Shown here: in pieces, positions 33,546 to 43,322 of the stretch
Layout of the letters: every line of letters begins with the position of its first letter
How positions within the stretch are numbered: position 1 is the stretch's first letter
Assembly (NCBI GenBank): GCA_051010195.1
Contig: JBPCVV010000338.1
Location: forward strand, 11,669 to 75,668
DNA from: Anderseniella sp051010195
Lineage (GTDB): Bacteria; Pseudomonadota; Alphaproteobacteria; Rhizobiales; Aestuariivirgaceae
Direction of reading: 5' to 3'
Length of the DNA stretch: 64,000 bases
Notes under the pieces: generated by a model
Databases searched by the model: none
The model's input: only the letters and a program-made list of their open reading frames with translations
Told to the model about the DNA's origin: nothing
Made by a program: the position numbers and the translations under genes

Positions 33546-35669
33546 TCAGTCGTCCTTGGCCTGCGACACGTCTTCGCCGGTTTCCTGGTCGACCTGCTTC
33601 ATGGACAGGCGAACCTTGCCACGCTGATCAAAGCCGAGCAGCTTGACCTTCACATCCTGGCCTTCGCTGACAATGTCGGTGACTTTCTCGACGCGCTTGG
33701 GCGCCAGTTCGGAAATGTGCACCAGGCCGTCTTTGGCGCCGAAGAAGTTCACGAAAGCGCCGAAATCGACAACCTTCACGACCTTGCCGTCATAGATCAC
33801 GCCTTCTTCAGGTTCGGCAACGATGGAGTGGATCCAGTCTTTGGCCGCCTTGATCGATGCGCCGTCTGCGGAAGCGATGTTGATCACGCCGTCATCATTG
33901 ATGTTGACCTTCGCGCCGGTCTTCTCGACGATCTCGCGGATCACCTTGCCGCCGGTGCCGATAACCTCGCGGATCTTGTCGGCCGCGATCGTCATGACCT
34001 CGATGCGCGGCGCGTGCTCGCCAAGCTCTTCACGGCCCTGGGTGATGGCTTCCGCCATCTTGCCCAGGATGTGCATGCGGCCATCCTTGGCCTGGTACAG
34101 GGCCGTTGACATGATCTCCTGGGTAATGCCGGTGATCTTGATGTCCATCTGCAGTGAGGTAATGCCTTCTTCGGTGCCCGCCACCTTGAAATCCATGTCG
34201 CCGAGATGGTCCTCGTCGCCGAGAATGTCGGACAGGACGGCGAAATTGTCACCTTCAAGAATAAGCCCCATGGCTATGCCGGCGATCGGACGGGTGAGCG
34301 GAATGCCCGCGTCCATCATGGCAAGCGATGCACCACACACGCTGGCCATTGAAGACGAGCCGTTGGACTCGGTGATTTCTGATACCACGCGGATTGTATA
34401 AGGGAACTCTTCCTTTTTCGGCAGCATCGGGTGCACGGCGCGCCAGGCCAGCTTGCCATGGCCGATTTCACGGCGACCGGTAAAGCCGGTGCGGCCAGTT
34501 TCGCCGACCGAGTAGGGCGGGAAGTTGTAATGCAGCAGGAAGTTTTCCTTGTAGGTGCCTTCCAGTGCGTCAATGAACTGCTCGTCATCACCGGTGCCCA
34601 GCGTGGTGACAACCAGCGCCTGGGTTTCACCGCGGGTGAACAAGGCAGACCCGTGGGTGCGCGGCAGGACACCGACCTCGCACTTGATCTGACGGACATC
34701 GGCAAGACCGCGGCCATCAATACGCGACTTGGTCTCGATGATCTGGCCGCGAACGATGTCGGCTTCCATCGACTTGAAGACTTCACCGACCTTGTTTGGC
34801 GCCGGCGCATTTTCATCCTCAGGATCACACAGATCTTCGACAACCTTTGCCTTGGCAGCGGAAATGGCCTCGTAACGCTCTTCCTTGCCGGCGATTGAAT
34901 AAGCTGCCTGCAGGTCTTTTTCGGCCAGCTTGCGCGCTGACGTCAGCAACGCGGACGTGTCTTCGACGACGTGCTCGCGAGGTTCGCGGGCTGCGCGTTC
35001 CGCCAGGCGGATGATCGCTTCAATAACCGGCTGGAAATCTTCATGGCCCTTCATCACCGCGCCGAGCATGACTTCCTCGGATAGTTCCTGGGCTTCTGAT
35101 TCAACCATCAGCACCGCGTCGGTGGTGCCTGCGACCACCAGGTCCAGAACTGAATCGGGCATCTGCTCAAGTGTCGGATTGACCACATACTCGCCGTCAA
35201 TATAGCCGACACGTGCAGCGCCGATCGGTCCCAGGAATGGGGCACCGGACAGGCACAGGGCCGCGGACGCGCCTACCATGGCAACGATATCCGGATCATT
35301 TTCAAGGTCGTGGCTGAGCACGGTCAGGATCACCTGTGTTTCGCACTTGAAGCCTTTTGCAAACAGCGGACGAATAGGACGGTCGATCAGTCGGCAAACC
35401 AGGGTTTCCTTTTCCGACGGCCTTGCTTCGCGCTTGAAAAACCCGCCGGGGATCTTGCCGGCAGCATAAGTCTTTTCCTGGTAGTTCACGGTCAGCGGAA
35501 AGAAGTCCAGGCCGGGCTTGGGTGCACGGTCGGCAACCACGGTCGCCAGCACTGTCGTTTCACCATAGGTCGCCAGAACGGCGCCATCGGCTTGGCGTGC
35601 AACGCGGCCGGTTTCCAGCCTCAGCGTGCGTCCAGCCCACTCAATTTCTTCGACATGAATGTCAAACAT
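33546..35669 (-). CDS. pnp: Polynucleotide phosphorylase
   Basis: A 707-residue 3'-5' exoribonuclease using phosphate. Two RNase PH-like cores are visible (N-terminal GGFFKREARPSEKETL; second core RTHGSALFTRGETQALV and GHGKLAWRAV). A KH domain follows (REVIGTGGKVIREIVEKTGA) and a C-terminal S1 domain (GKVVKVVDFGAFVNFFG). Start ATG 35669 has AAGGA nine bases upstream; ATG 35675 has it too close. It is the last gene of the rpsO-pnp pair and is part of the RNA degradosome in many Alphaproteobacteria. Confidence 0.97.
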   Translation of the reverse strand: MFDIHVEEIEWAGRTLRLETGRVARQADGAVLATYGETTVLATVVADRAPKPGLDFFPLTVNYQEKTYAAGKIPGGFFKREARPSEKETLVCRLIDRPIRPLFAKGFKCETQVILTVLSHDLENDPDIVAMVGASAALCLSGAPFLGPIGAARVGYIDGEYVVNPTLEQMPDSVLDLVVAGTTDAVLMVESEAQELSEEVMLGAVMKGHEDFQPVIEAIIRLAERAAREPREHVVEDTSALLTSARKLAEKDLQAAYSIAGKEERYEAISAAKAKVVEDLCDPEDENAPAPNKVGEVFKSMEADIVRGQIIETKSRIDGRGLADVRQIKCEVGVLPRTHGSALFTRGETQALVVTTLGTGDDEQFIDALEGTYKENFLLHYNFPPYSVGETGRTGFTGRREIGHGKLAWRAVHPMLPKKEEFPYTIRVVSEITESNGSSSMASVCGASLAMMDAGIPLTRPIAGIAMGLILEGDNFAVLSDILGDEDHLGDMDFKVAGTEEGITSLQMDIKITGITQEIMSTALYQAKDGRMHILGKMAEAITQGREELGEHAPRIEVMTIAADKIREVIGTGGKVIREIVEKTGAKVNINDDGVINIASADGASIKAAKDWIHSIVAEPEEGVIYDGKVVKVVDFGAFVNFFGAKDGLVHISELAPKRVEKVTDIVSEGQDVKVKLLGFDQRGKVRLSMKQVDQETGEDVSQAKDD

Positions 35670-35840
35670 CAACATATTTCCTTACATGTATGGTAGAGCT
35701 GAAACCGGATACAAAAACAGTTTGTGCATCTCCAGGTTCAGCTCCGGCCCCTGCCGCCGTCAGTTTTCAATTTTTTGCGGCTTTCCCCGGGCGGGCCATC
35801 AGCACCCGGCCCCATTGCCGTACGTGCCAAAAAGGGGAAA

Positions 35841-35872
35841 CGGGCGGCTTTCTGGTTCAGGAAAACCACCCG
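35841..35872 (-). terminator. Hairpin between rpsO and pnp
   Basis: A GC-rich imperfect stem. On the minus strand it is CGGGTGG pairing with CCGCCCG, extended by A/T pairs, followed by a TTTCCCCTTTTT tract. It starts 16 bp past the rpsO stop. In the rpsO-pnp unit such a hairpin often acts as a partial terminator or as an RNase III processing site for the pnp leader. Confidence 0.5.
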
Positions 35873-35888
35873 CTCATTTTCACTTAAA

Positions 35889-36158
35889 TTACCGCCGGAT
35901 ACCGAGCCGTTCGATAATGCTCTTGTAGCGGGGTTCGTCACGCACCTTGACATAGTCAAGCAACTTGCGGCGCTGGCTGACCAGCTTGAGCAGACCGCGG
36001 CGTGAATGGTTGTCTTTCTTGTGGGTCTGGAAATGACCCGTCAGGTTCTTGATCCGTTCGGTCAGGATCGCGACCTGCACTTCCGGAGAACCGGTATCGC
36101 CGTCAGCAGTGGCGTATTCCTTCACAAGCTCCTGCTTGCGATCAGGCGTAATCGACAT
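35889..36158 (-). CDS. rpsO: 30S ribosomal protein S15
   Basis: An 89-residue protein with the S15 pattern VKEYATADGDTGSPEVQVA and HSRRGLLKLVSQRRKLLDY. Normal length. It binds the central domain of 16S rRNA and bridges to 23S rRNA. It is upstream of pnp on the same strand, separated by a hairpin, and isolated from truB by a strong terminator, so rpsO-pnp is its own transcript. Confidence 0.98.
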   Translation of the reverse strand: MSITPDRKQELVKEYATADGDTGSPEVQVAILTERIKNLTGHFQTHKKDNHSRRGLLKLVSQRRKLLDYVKVRDEPRYKSIIERLGIRR

Positions 36159-36224
36159 CGGGAAATCCTTTCAAATTGAGGAACAGGACGCCTAAAGCCG
36201 GGATGTCGTCCAGCGAAGGCCATG

Positions 36225-36250
36225 AAAAAACACCGGGACAACCCGGTGTT
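36225..36250 (-). terminator. Rho-independent terminator of the nusA-infB-truB operon
   Basis: A 9-bp perfect stem, AACACCGGG with CCCGGTGTT (36229-36237 and 36242-36250), four-base loop, followed on the minus strand by six T. It is the cleanest terminator in the window and ends the rimP-to-truB transcript. Confidence 0.92.
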
Positions 36251-36310
36251 GGGGGAGCATATAACTGAAATGCAACGGCAATGCCAGACCAAAAGGCAAA
36301 ACTGTTGGTG

Positions 36311-37222
36311 TCAGTCGTTCAGCTGAAATACCCGCACCGGCTGTATCAACCCATCGTTGACCTGCGCCATGGCCAGCGGTGCGCCCGACCGAGTCAGCAG
36401 CAAGTCATCTCCGTTGCGAAGCTCACTGCCGGCCGAAGTCGCGACCGGGTTGCCGTGAGCCACTTTGGCCGCCGCCAACTCGTCCAGCTCCACCACCGGC
36501 AGATGACCCAGGACGGCCGCCAGCGGATGCAGCACATCAGCAAGCTGACTTTCACTTGCATCATCAAAAACCGAAGCACTAACACATCGATCAATTAACA
36601 CTGTTCCGGTAGCGACGCGGCGAAGGGCTGTGACATGACCTTCAGTACCAAGCGCTGCAGCCATGTCACGGGCCAGCGAGCGGACATAGGTGCCCTTGCC
36701 GCAGGATACCTCAAAATCGGCATGGTCTGCATCCGGGCAGCCGATCAGCTCCAAGCTTTCCACCTGGACCGTTCGCGTAACCATCTCGACCTGTTCGCCG
36801 GCCCGGGCCAGGTCGTAGGCACGCTGGCCATCGATCTTTATGGCGGAATAGACCGGCGGCTCCTGCTCGATCTGTCCGGTGAATTCAGGTAGAACATCAG
36901 CGATTTCCTGCGGTGCCGGGCGCACTGCACTGGTCGCGCGCACCTCGCCTTCTGCATCACATGTCACGGTGGCTTCGCCCCAGCGAACGGTGAATGTGTA
37001 GGTCTTCAGCGCATCGGTCATATGGGGAACTGTTTTGGTGGCTTCACCCAGGGCAATGGCCAGCAGGCCGGTAGCCAGAGGATCAAGCGTGCCGGCATGA
37101 CCGGCCTTTTGCGCGTCAAATGCGCGCCGCACCATCGACACAGCCTGCGTGGAGCCCATGCCCAGGGGCTTGTCCAGAAATACCCAGCCGTGGATGCGGT
37201 TTCCCTTTTTACGCCTAGCCAA
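36311..37222 (-). CDS. truB: tRNA pseudouridine-55 synthase
   Basis: A 303-residue TruB-type pseudouridine synthase. The N-terminal block is GWVFLDKPLGMGSTQAV, and the catalytic Asp is in AGHAGTLDPLATGLLAIALG. The conserved KTYTFTVRWG strand and a C-terminal PUA-like tail follow. It makes pseudouridine 55 in the T-loop of tRNAs. It follows rbfA by 14 bp and is the last gene of the nusA-infB operon. Confidence 0.97.
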   Translation of the reverse strand: MARRKKGNRIHGWVFLDKPLGMGSTQAVSMVRRAFDAQKAGHAGTLDPLATGLLAIALGEATKTVPHMTDALKTYTFTVRWGEATVTCDAEGEVRATSAVRPAPQEIADVLPEFTGQIEQEPPVYSAIKIDGQRAYDLARAGEQVEMVTRTVQVESLELIGCPDADHADFEVSCGKGTYVRSLARDMAAALGTEGHVTALRRVATGTVLIDRCVSASVFDDASESQLADVLHPLAAVLGHLPVVELDELAAAKVAHGNPVATSAGSELRNGDDLLLTRSGAPLAMAQVNDGLIQPVRVFQLND

Positions 37223-37236
37223 GCGGGTTCACGCTT

Positions 37237-37644
37237 TCAGTCTTCACGGTCCGGCCCGAGATCGGCCTTGACCTTCGGGTCGGCAAGCAGGGCATCGATA
37301 CTGGAGGCATAGTCGATTGAGTTGTCGATGCGAAACTTGATTTCCGGCATGAATTTCAACTGCAGTTTGGGCGCCAGTTCTCCCCGGATGAACTTGCGGT
37401 GACGCGTCAGCGCGTCCACTAGCGCATCACCATCACCGGACGGCTGGAACGGGCGGATATAGGCCGTGGCGGTCCTGAGATCCGGCGTGGCCGATACTTC
37501 CAGCACCGTGACCCCGGTCTTCTCGACGACCGGATCCATTACATCGCCGCGCATGAAAAGGGCCGACAGTTCATGGCGGATCAGTTCACCGACGCGCAGC
37601 TGGCGCTGCGACGGGCCCTTGGCGGCTTTTGGTCTCGGTTTCAT
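37237..37644 (-). CDS. rbfA: 30S ribosome-binding factor RbfA
   Basis: A 135-residue KH-fold protein from ATG 37644, with AGGA seven bases upstream. In-frame starts up to 37689 have no ribosome binding site. Blocks include RQLRVGELIRHELSALF and LKFMPEIKFRIDNS, typical of RbfA. It aids maturation of the 16S rRNA 5' end and is important at low temperature. It sits between infB and truB, the standard place. Confidence 0.95.
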   Translation of the reverse strand: MKPRPKAAKGPSQRQLRVGELIRHELSALFMRGDVMDPVVEKTGVTVLEVSATPDLRTATAYIRPFQPSGDGDALVDALTRHRKFIRGELAPKLQLKFMPEIKFRIDNSIDYASSIDALLADPKVKADLGPDRED

Positions 37645-37719
37645 CGTCAAGTCCTTCATCAGACAGACGGGTCGGGCGAGCCCTCGCAAGGCCCGCCCGT
37701 ACCCTGTCTCGTCGATGCC

Positions 37720-40320
37720 TTACAGCGAGCGCTGAACACTTTCCACGGTAAAGCACTCGATCACGTCACCAGGGCGCATGTCCTGGTAGTTCTCAAACGC
37801 CATGCCGCATTCCTGACCGACCTGGACCTCCTTGACCTCGTCCTTGAAGCGCTTGAGCGTCGACAGCGTGCCTTCGTGGACAACCACATTGTCGCGCACG
37901 AGGCGCACCTTGGCGCCACGCTGGACATTGCCTTCCACAACCCGGCAACCTGCAACCTTGCCGACTTTGGTGATGTTGAAGACCTCGAGGATCTCGGCAT
38001 TGCCGAGGAAGGTTTCGCGCAGATCCGGCGACAGCAGGCCGGACATGGCCGCTTTCACATCGTCAACCAGATCATAGATGATGTTGTAGTAGCGGATTTC
38101 GATGCCATTGGTTTCAGCCGAATCACGCGCCTGCTTGTTGGCTCTGACGTCAAAGCCGACAACGATGGCGTTGGATGCCTGCGCCAGCTGTACGTCGGAC
38201 TCCGAAATGCCGCCGACTGCATAATGCACCACGCGGGCGGCCACCTCGTCGGTGCCGAGCTTGTCGAGTGCCTGCACGATGGCTTCTGCCGAACCCTGTA
38301 CATCAGCCTTGATGAGGATCGGGAACTCCTGCTTGCCGCTTTCCTTGAGCTGGCTCATCATCTGCTCCAGCGACGACCTGGCGCTCGGGGCACCCCGGTT
38401 ATCGCGCATCTTGCGGGAGCGATATTCGGTGATCTCACGGGCCCGGCCTTCGTGTTCCACCACGACGATCTGGTCACCTGCCTCGGGAGCCGAGTTCATG
38501 CCCAGAACCTCCACGGGCACTGACGGGCCGGCTTCGGGAATACTGTCGCCCTTGTCATTGATCAGGGCGCGAACCTTGCCCCAGGCAGAACCTGCGACAA
38601 CAATGTCACCGACGTGCAAGGTACCACGGTGCACCAGGACGGTAGCGACAGGACCGCGGCCCTTGTCCAGTTGTGCTTCGACCACGATACCGTCGGCGGC
38701 GCGATCAGGATTGGCCTGCAGGTTGAGCAATTCCGACTGCAGCAGGATCGCCTCGAGCAGCTTGTCCAGGTTGGTACCCTTGAGCGCGGATATCTCCACC
38801 TCGAGCACGTCACCGCTCATGCTTTCGACGATCACTTCATGGTTCAACAGGTCTGTCCGGACCCGTGTCGGGTCCGCATCTTCCTTGTCCATCTTGTTAA
38901 TCGCGACAATCAGCGGCACACCGGCCTCGCGGGCATGGCTGATGGCCTCGATTGTCTGCGGCATGACGCCATCGTCTGCCGCCACGACCAGGACAACGAT
39001 ATCCGTGGCCTTGGCACCGCGGGCCCGCATGGCGGTAAACGCCGCATGGCCCGGTGTGTCGATGAAGGTCACCAGACCATTGTCGGTTTCAACCTGATAG
39101 GCGCCGATATGCTGAGTGATACCGCCGGCCTCGCCGGACACCACAGATTCGTTGCGCAGCGCATCCAGCAGTGACGTCTTGCCGTGATCGACATGGCCCA
39201 TGACGGTCACAATCGGTGCGCGGGGCTTCAAGCTGTCGGCAGGATCATCATCACCTGCCAGGCCTTCTTCAACATCAGATTCAGAGACCCGCTTGACGGT
39301 ATGACCAAAGTCTTCCGCGATCAGCTGGGCGGTATCGGTATCAATGATGTCATTGATGGTGTGCATCTCACCCTGCTTCATCAGGAACTTGATGACATCA
39401 ACGGCACGTTCACTCATGCGGTTGGCCAGTTCTTGAATGGTGATCACTTCAGGAATGGTCACTTCACGGGCAACCTTCTCCTTGGTTACCGAACCGCCCA
39501 TGGCCTGCTTCTTCTGGCGTTCCTGGCGGCGGCGGAATGCAGCCAGTGAACGCGCCCGCCCACCATCGTCGTTGAGCGCATTGGAAATAGTCAGCTTGCC
39601 GCGGCGCCGGTCAGAATCGTTGCGCGGCTTGGGCGCGGCTGCCGGCTTGTCGGCCCCCCCGGCGGGACGCCGGGATTTCGGACGACCTGCTTCGGCAGCG
39701 GGTTCCGGTGCAGCGGCCGCCTTGGTGGCCTTCAGCTCTTCCGCGGCCTGCTTGGCCTCCGCGTCCGCAGCACGTTTTGCCGCGCGGCGGGTCTCTTCGG
39801 CTTCCTTTTCAACACGCTCGGCAGCTTCGCGTGCTTCACGGTCAGCACGCTCGACGGCTTCTATCTCGGCGCGCTTCTTGTCCTCGATGTCCCGCTGGCG
39901 CGCTTCCACCAGCGCCCGCTCACGGGCTTCGGCTTCTTCAGCGGTCAGCGTACGCAACACTTTCGGCGCACCCACCGTCTTGACGGCCGGGCGCTTTGCT
40001 TCGGCTGTTTCTGCCGCCGCAGCGGCCGCAGGCGCTGGCGCAGCGGGACTGGCAGGTACCGCGCCCGGACTGTCTGCGGCGGGCTTGGCATCAGGTACCG
40101 CCGCAGGCGCTTGTGCCGGTGCTTCCGTCTTGGCAGCCGGGGCTGCGGGCTTCGCACCCGGCGCTCCGATTATGCGCTTGCGCTTGGTTTCCACCACAAC
40201 GGTTTTGGACCGTCCGTGGGAGAAGTTCTGGCGTACCCTGCTCTGGCCACCGCCGCGCAAGCCGAGTGTCCGTCCGCCAGGACGTTCGTTACCATTGTCG
40301 TTGTCGTTCGTGTCACTCAT
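37720..40320 (-). CDS. infB: Translation initiation factor IF-2
   Basis: An 866-residue GTPase. A long Ala/Glu/Lys-rich N-terminal region (about 1-290), partly coiled coil, precedes the conserved part. The G1 motif is VMGHVDHGKTSLLDALR, G3 is IDTPGHAAF, and G4 is AINKMDKEDAD. The C-terminal fMet-tRNA binding domain ends the protein. The N-terminus starts with a short Asn/Asp run and RTLGLRGGGQSRVRQNFSHGRS, the usual alphaproteobacterial form. Length is in the normal range. It follows the RNA-binding protein gene by 6 bp. Confidence 0.98.
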   Translation of the reverse strand: MSDTNDNDNGNERPGGRTLGLRGGGQSRVRQNFSHGRSKTVVVETKRKRIIGAPGAKPAAPAAKTEAPAQAPAAVPDAKPAADSPGAVPASPAAPAPAAAAAAETAEAKRPAVKTVGAPKVLRTLTAEEAEARERALVEARQRDIEDKKRAEIEAVERADREAREAAERVEKEAEETRRAAKRAADAEAKQAAEELKATKAAAAPEPAAEAGRPKSRRPAGGADKPAAAPKPRNDSDRRRGKLTISNALNDDGGRARSLAAFRRRQERQKKQAMGGSVTKEKVAREVTIPEVITIQELANRMSERAVDVIKFLMKQGEMHTINDIIDTDTAQLIAEDFGHTVKRVSESDVEEGLAGDDDPADSLKPRAPIVTVMGHVDHGKTSLLDALRNESVVSGEAGGITQHIGAYQVETDNGLVTFIDTPGHAAFTAMRARGAKATDIVVLVVAADDGVMPQTIEAISHAREAGVPLIVAINKMDKEDADPTRVRTDLLNHEVIVESMSGDVLEVEISALKGTNLDKLLEAILLQSELLNLQANPDRAADGIVVEAQLDKGRGPVATVLVHRGTLHVGDIVVAGSAWGKVRALINDKGDSIPEAGPSVPVEVLGMNSAPEAGDQIVVVEHEGRAREITEYRSRKMRDNRGAPSARSSLEQMMSQLKESGKQEFPILIKADVQGSAEAIVQALDKLGTDEVAARVVHYAVGGISESDVQLAQASNAIVVGFDVRANKQARDSAETNGIEIRYYNIIYDLVDDVKAAMSGLLSPDLRETFLGNAEILEVFNITKVGKVAGCRVVEGNVQRGAKVRLVRDNVVVHEGTLSTLKRFKDEVKEVQVGQECGMAFENYQDMRPGDVIECFTVESVQRSL

Positions 40321-40326
40321 TGCGTA

Positions 40327-40959
40327 TCAGCTTTCCGCTTGTGCGGCTCCGTTTGACTCAAATACTTCATATCGTCTTGCGCAGGCCAGAAACTTTTGCG
40401 CCAGGCCACCGGGGTTGATGGCAGCATGTATCACATTTGTACGCCCCAATGCCAAATCCAAATCAGCAGATGCGAAACATTCCACCAACTGCCCGGCCTG
40501 ATCGGCGCTGCGCAGTTTTCCGGACAGTTTCCGGCGACCGTCCTGCGCCCCGTCCGACGCGGCAATCAGAACCGCTGCCCGGCCATGCACGATGGCAGCC
40601 TCAGTCTTCTCAAACCCGGCCACAACCTGGCCTGCCTTCGACGCCAGAGACAGGCTCGACATGGCGTCCTTCAGCAACAGCCGCGCGATAAGATCGGCCG
40701 GATTATCCGGCAACTTCAACTCAGTCCTGAGCGCGCGCGTAAATACCTTGCGCCTGACCGCCTCGGCCACGGCCGCGCGCGACAAGCTCAGCCATACGCC
40801 GCGCCCCGGCAAGCATTCTTTCAGGTCAGGTACCAGGTCTCCGTCCGGCGAGGCAACAAAGCGCAACAGGTCGACACGCGGCCGCTGGGTGCGCGTCAAC
40901 GCACACATGCGGACATTGGTGTCGTCCTCGAGGATGGTTTGTTGTGCCAGACCTGTCAT
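40327..40959 (-). CDS. YlxR/L7Ae-type RNA-binding protein
   Basis: A 210-residue protein. The N-terminal half is the YlxR (DUF448) domain with RMCALTRTQRPRVDLLRF and CLPGRGVWLSLSRAAV. The C-terminal half is an L7Ae-like domain (LSLASKAGQVVAGFEKTEAA...VLIAASDGA). The two-domain form between nusA and infB is standard in Alphaproteobacteria. It is presumed to bind RNA, but the specific role is not established. Confidence 0.92.
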   Translation of the reverse strand: MTGLAQQTILEDDTNVRMCALTRTQRPRVDLLRFVASPDGDLVPDLKECLPGRGVWLSLSRAAVAEAVRRKVFTRALRTELKLPDNPADLIARLLLKDAMSSLSLASKAGQVVAGFEKTEAAIVHGRAAVLIAASDGAQDGRRKLSGKLRSADQAGQLVECFASADLDLALGRTNVIHAAINPGGLAQKFLACARRYEVFESNGAAQAES

Positions 40960-40976
40960 GTTGTCGGGTGGTCACC

Positions 40977-42635
40977 TTACTCTTCGTTACTGGTTGTGGC
41001 GGCGGCTTCGTCGCTGCCGTCTGCTTCAGCTTCAGCTTCTGCTTCTGCTTCTGCTTCTGCGTCCGGATCCGGTTCGGGCTCAGGCTCGATCCAACCCAGT
41101 TGCAGGCGGGCTGCCATGATCAGGGTTTCGGCTTCGGCTGCGGTCATGTCGGTTGCCGACAGCGACCCTTCATGGCGAACTGTTTCACCTTCCGTGCGCT
41201 CATTCCAGCCAACCAGATCATCCGGTACGCATCCGGCAAAATCTTCCAGCGTGAACACGCCGTCTTCGCCGAGCAGCACCAGCATGGCCGGTGACAGGCC
41301 TTCAAAGCCTGCCAGGTCATCAGCCACTCCAAGCTCCTTGCGCTTGGCTTCCAGCTCCGACGCCTGGCGTTCGAGGAACTCGGTGGCGCGGGTCTGGATT
41401 TCAGAGGCGGTCTCGTCATCGAGGCCTTCGATGGACGCGATTTCCTCGGGCGCCACGTAAGCGACTTCTTCTATGGAATCGAAACCTTCCGATGCGAGCA
41501 GCTGGGCCAGCATCTCGTCCACATCGAGCGCCTCGGTGAAGCGCTGTGTGCGGTCTGCGAATTCTTTCTGACGGCGTTCGGATTCCTCGGCCTCCGTCAT
41601 GATGTCGATATCCCAGCCCGACAGCTGCGAGGCCAGGCGCACGTTCTGGCCGCGACGGCCAATTGCCAGAGAGAGCTGTTCGTCGGGAACGACAACCTCG
41701 ATGCGCTGGGCATCCTCGTCAAGGACAACCTTGGCAACCTCGGCAGGCGCCAGCGCGTTGACGATGAAACTGGCCGCATCCGGCGTCCACGGGATGATAT
41801 CGATCTTTTCGCCCTGCAACTCGTTGACGACAGCCTGGACACGGCTGCCGCGCATGCCGACGCAGGCGCCAACCGGATCGATTGAACTATCCTTGGAGCG
41901 CACGGATATCTTTGCGCGTGAACCGGCATCACGGGCCACCGCCACGACTTCAACAATACCGTCGTAAATCTCCGGCACTTCCTGCTGGAACAGCTTGGCC
42001 ATGAATTCCGGCCGCGAGCGCGACAGGAATATCTGCGGGCCACGCAATTCGCGCCTGACATCGAAGATATAGGCCCGCACCCGGTCACCATTGCGGAAAG
42101 CTTCGCGCGGCAAGCCCTCATCGCGACGGACAATGCCTTCACCGCGGCCAAGGTCGACGATGATGTTGCCGTACTCGACGCGCTTGACGACACCGGAGAC
42201 GATCTCGCCGACGCGATCCTTGTATTCTTCATACTGGCGCTCACGCTCGGCATCGCGCACTTTCTGCACAATCACCTGCTTGGCGTTCTGCGCCGCGATG
42301 CGGCCAAAATCAACCGGCGGCAGCGGTTCGGACAGGAAATCTCCCATGCGTGCGCCGGGATTGCGGTCAAGCGCCTCTTTCATGGTGATCTGGGTCGAGT
42401 CGTTTTCAACTTCCTCGACCACTTCCAGCAGGCGGTACAGCTTGGTTTCGCCGGTTTGCGGATCGATCTCCGCTCGAATGTCATTCTCGGCGCCATAGCG
42501 GGAGCGCGCAGCCCGCTGGATTGCGTCCTCCATCGCATCGATGACGACAGCCTTGTCGATCGATTTTTCACGTGCGACCGCATCCGCGATCTGCAGCAAT
42601 TCCAGCCTGTTTGCACTTACGGCGACATCAGCCAT
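40977..42635 (-). CDS. nusA: Transcription termination/antitermination protein NusA
   Basis: A 552-residue protein from ATG 42635 (MADVAVSANRLELLQIADAV), with GGAG eight bases upstream. An in-frame GTG at 42644 is less likely. Domains in order: the RNA polymerase-binding N-terminal domain, S1 (VGEIVSGVVKRVEYGNIIVDLG), two KH domains (CVGMRGSRVQAVVNEL and LAIGRRGQNVRLASQL), then two acidic C-terminal repeats. The last ~30 residues are an acidic Ala-Glu tract encoded by a hexanucleotide repeat. It follows rimP directly. Confidence 0.98.
   Translation of the reverse strand: MADVAVSANRLELLQIADAVAREKSIDKAVVIDAMEDAIQRAARSRYGAENDIRAEIDPQTGETKLYRLLEVVEEVENDSTQITMKEALDRNPGARMGDFLSEPLPPVDFGRIAAQNAKQVIVQKVRDAERERQYEEYKDRVGEIVSGVVKRVEYGNIIVDLGRGEGIVRRDEGLPREAFRNGDRVRAYIFDVRRELRGPQIFLSRSRPEFMAKLFQQEVPEIYDGIVEVVAVARDAGSRAKISVRSKDSSIDPVGACVGMRGSRVQAVVNELQGEKIDIIPWTPDAASFIVNALAPAEVAKVVLDEDAQRIEVVVPDEQLSLAIGRRGQNVRLASQLSGWDIDIMTEAEESERRQKEFADRTQRFTEALDVDEMLAQLLASEGFDSIEEVAYVAPEEIASIEGLDDETASEIQTRATEFLERQASELEAKRKELGVADDLAGFEGLSPAMLVLLGEDGVFTLEDFAGCVPDDLVGWNERTEGETVRHEGSLSATDMTAAEAETLIMAARLQLGWIEPEPEPDPDAEAEAEAEAEAEADGSDEAAATTSNEE
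41023..41060. repeat. GCTTC[AT] hexanucleotide repeat in the nusA tail
   Basis: Six tandem copies of GCTTCT or GCTTCA on the plus strand, in frame, encoding the Ala-Glu repeat of the NusA C-terminus. The unit is a multiple of three, so length change by slippage would not break the frame. Confidence 0.85.
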
Positions 42636-42640
42636 TTCGT

Positions 42641-43246
42641 TCACTCCGCTTTAATGTCGTTGGATTCAATTTCATTGGTTCCGGTCCAGTCGGCCCCGTC
42701 GCCGACCTCACCTGTCTTGGCCCGCTCACCGGCGGATTTCAGCAATTCATCGGTCATCACCAGACGGGCATCACCAATAGCGGTCATGTCCAATCCGACC
42801 AGGATGTCCTCGCCCTTTTTTTCCTGCGGCGGTATAAACAGGCGTACCTCGCCATCGGAGAACCCCTCCAGCTTGCCGCGAAACCGCTTGCGGCCGGCCA
42901 GCGGTGTCGCCAGCTCGATTTTTGCTTCAAATCCGGCCCAGCGCTCGAAATCCTCCGGGCGTACCAATGGCCGGTCCACACCGGGTGAGGACACTTCGAG
43001 ACTGTACTTGCCGGAGACGGGATCATTGACATCCAGCAGCGGTGATACGACATGGGAAATTTCCTGGCATCCGCCGACGGTCATGGTGCCATCGGGACGC
43101 TCGGCCATGATCTGCAGCGTGGTGCCGGTCAGGCGCACACGCACCAGCCGGAAACCCAGCTCCTCAATGGCAGGCTCCACCAGCCGCGCCACCCTGGCGG
43201 CGACACCGGTTTCAACCTCAATCCTTTTGGCCATGTCGGCCACCAT
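42641..43246 (-). CDS. rimP: Ribosome maturation factor RimP
   Basis: A 201-residue protein, somewhat longer than E. coli RimP (about 150) because of a charged C-terminal extension. It has the family blocks ARLVEPAIEELGFRLVRVRL and YSLEVSSPGVDRPLVRPEDFERW. The start ATG 43246 has GGGAG seven bases upstream. It assists 30S maturation. It is the first gene of the rimP-nusA-ylxR-infB-rbfA-truB operon, set off from trmB by a terminator. Confidence 0.95.
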   Translation of the reverse strand: MVADMAKRIEVETGVAARVARLVEPAIEELGFRLVRVRLTGTTLQIMAERPDGTMTVGGCQEISHVVSPLLDVNDPVSGKYSLEVSSPGVDRPLVRPEDFERWAGFEAKIELATPLAGRKRFRGKLEGFSDGEVRLFIPPQEKKGEDILVGLDMTAIGDARLVMTDELLKSAGERAKTGEVGDGADWTGTNEIESNDIKAE

Positions 43247-43322
43247 CAGATATCTCCCTGTTCAACCCGGTCGGGGGATAAATCCGGCCGGCAGAAGCGA
43301 AAAACCATCCCGTCCAGACAAC

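Noticed and set aside
37573..38523. 316-codon plus-strand frame opposite rbfA and infB
   Set aside because: Antisense to two identified genes, with no domain and no start signal.
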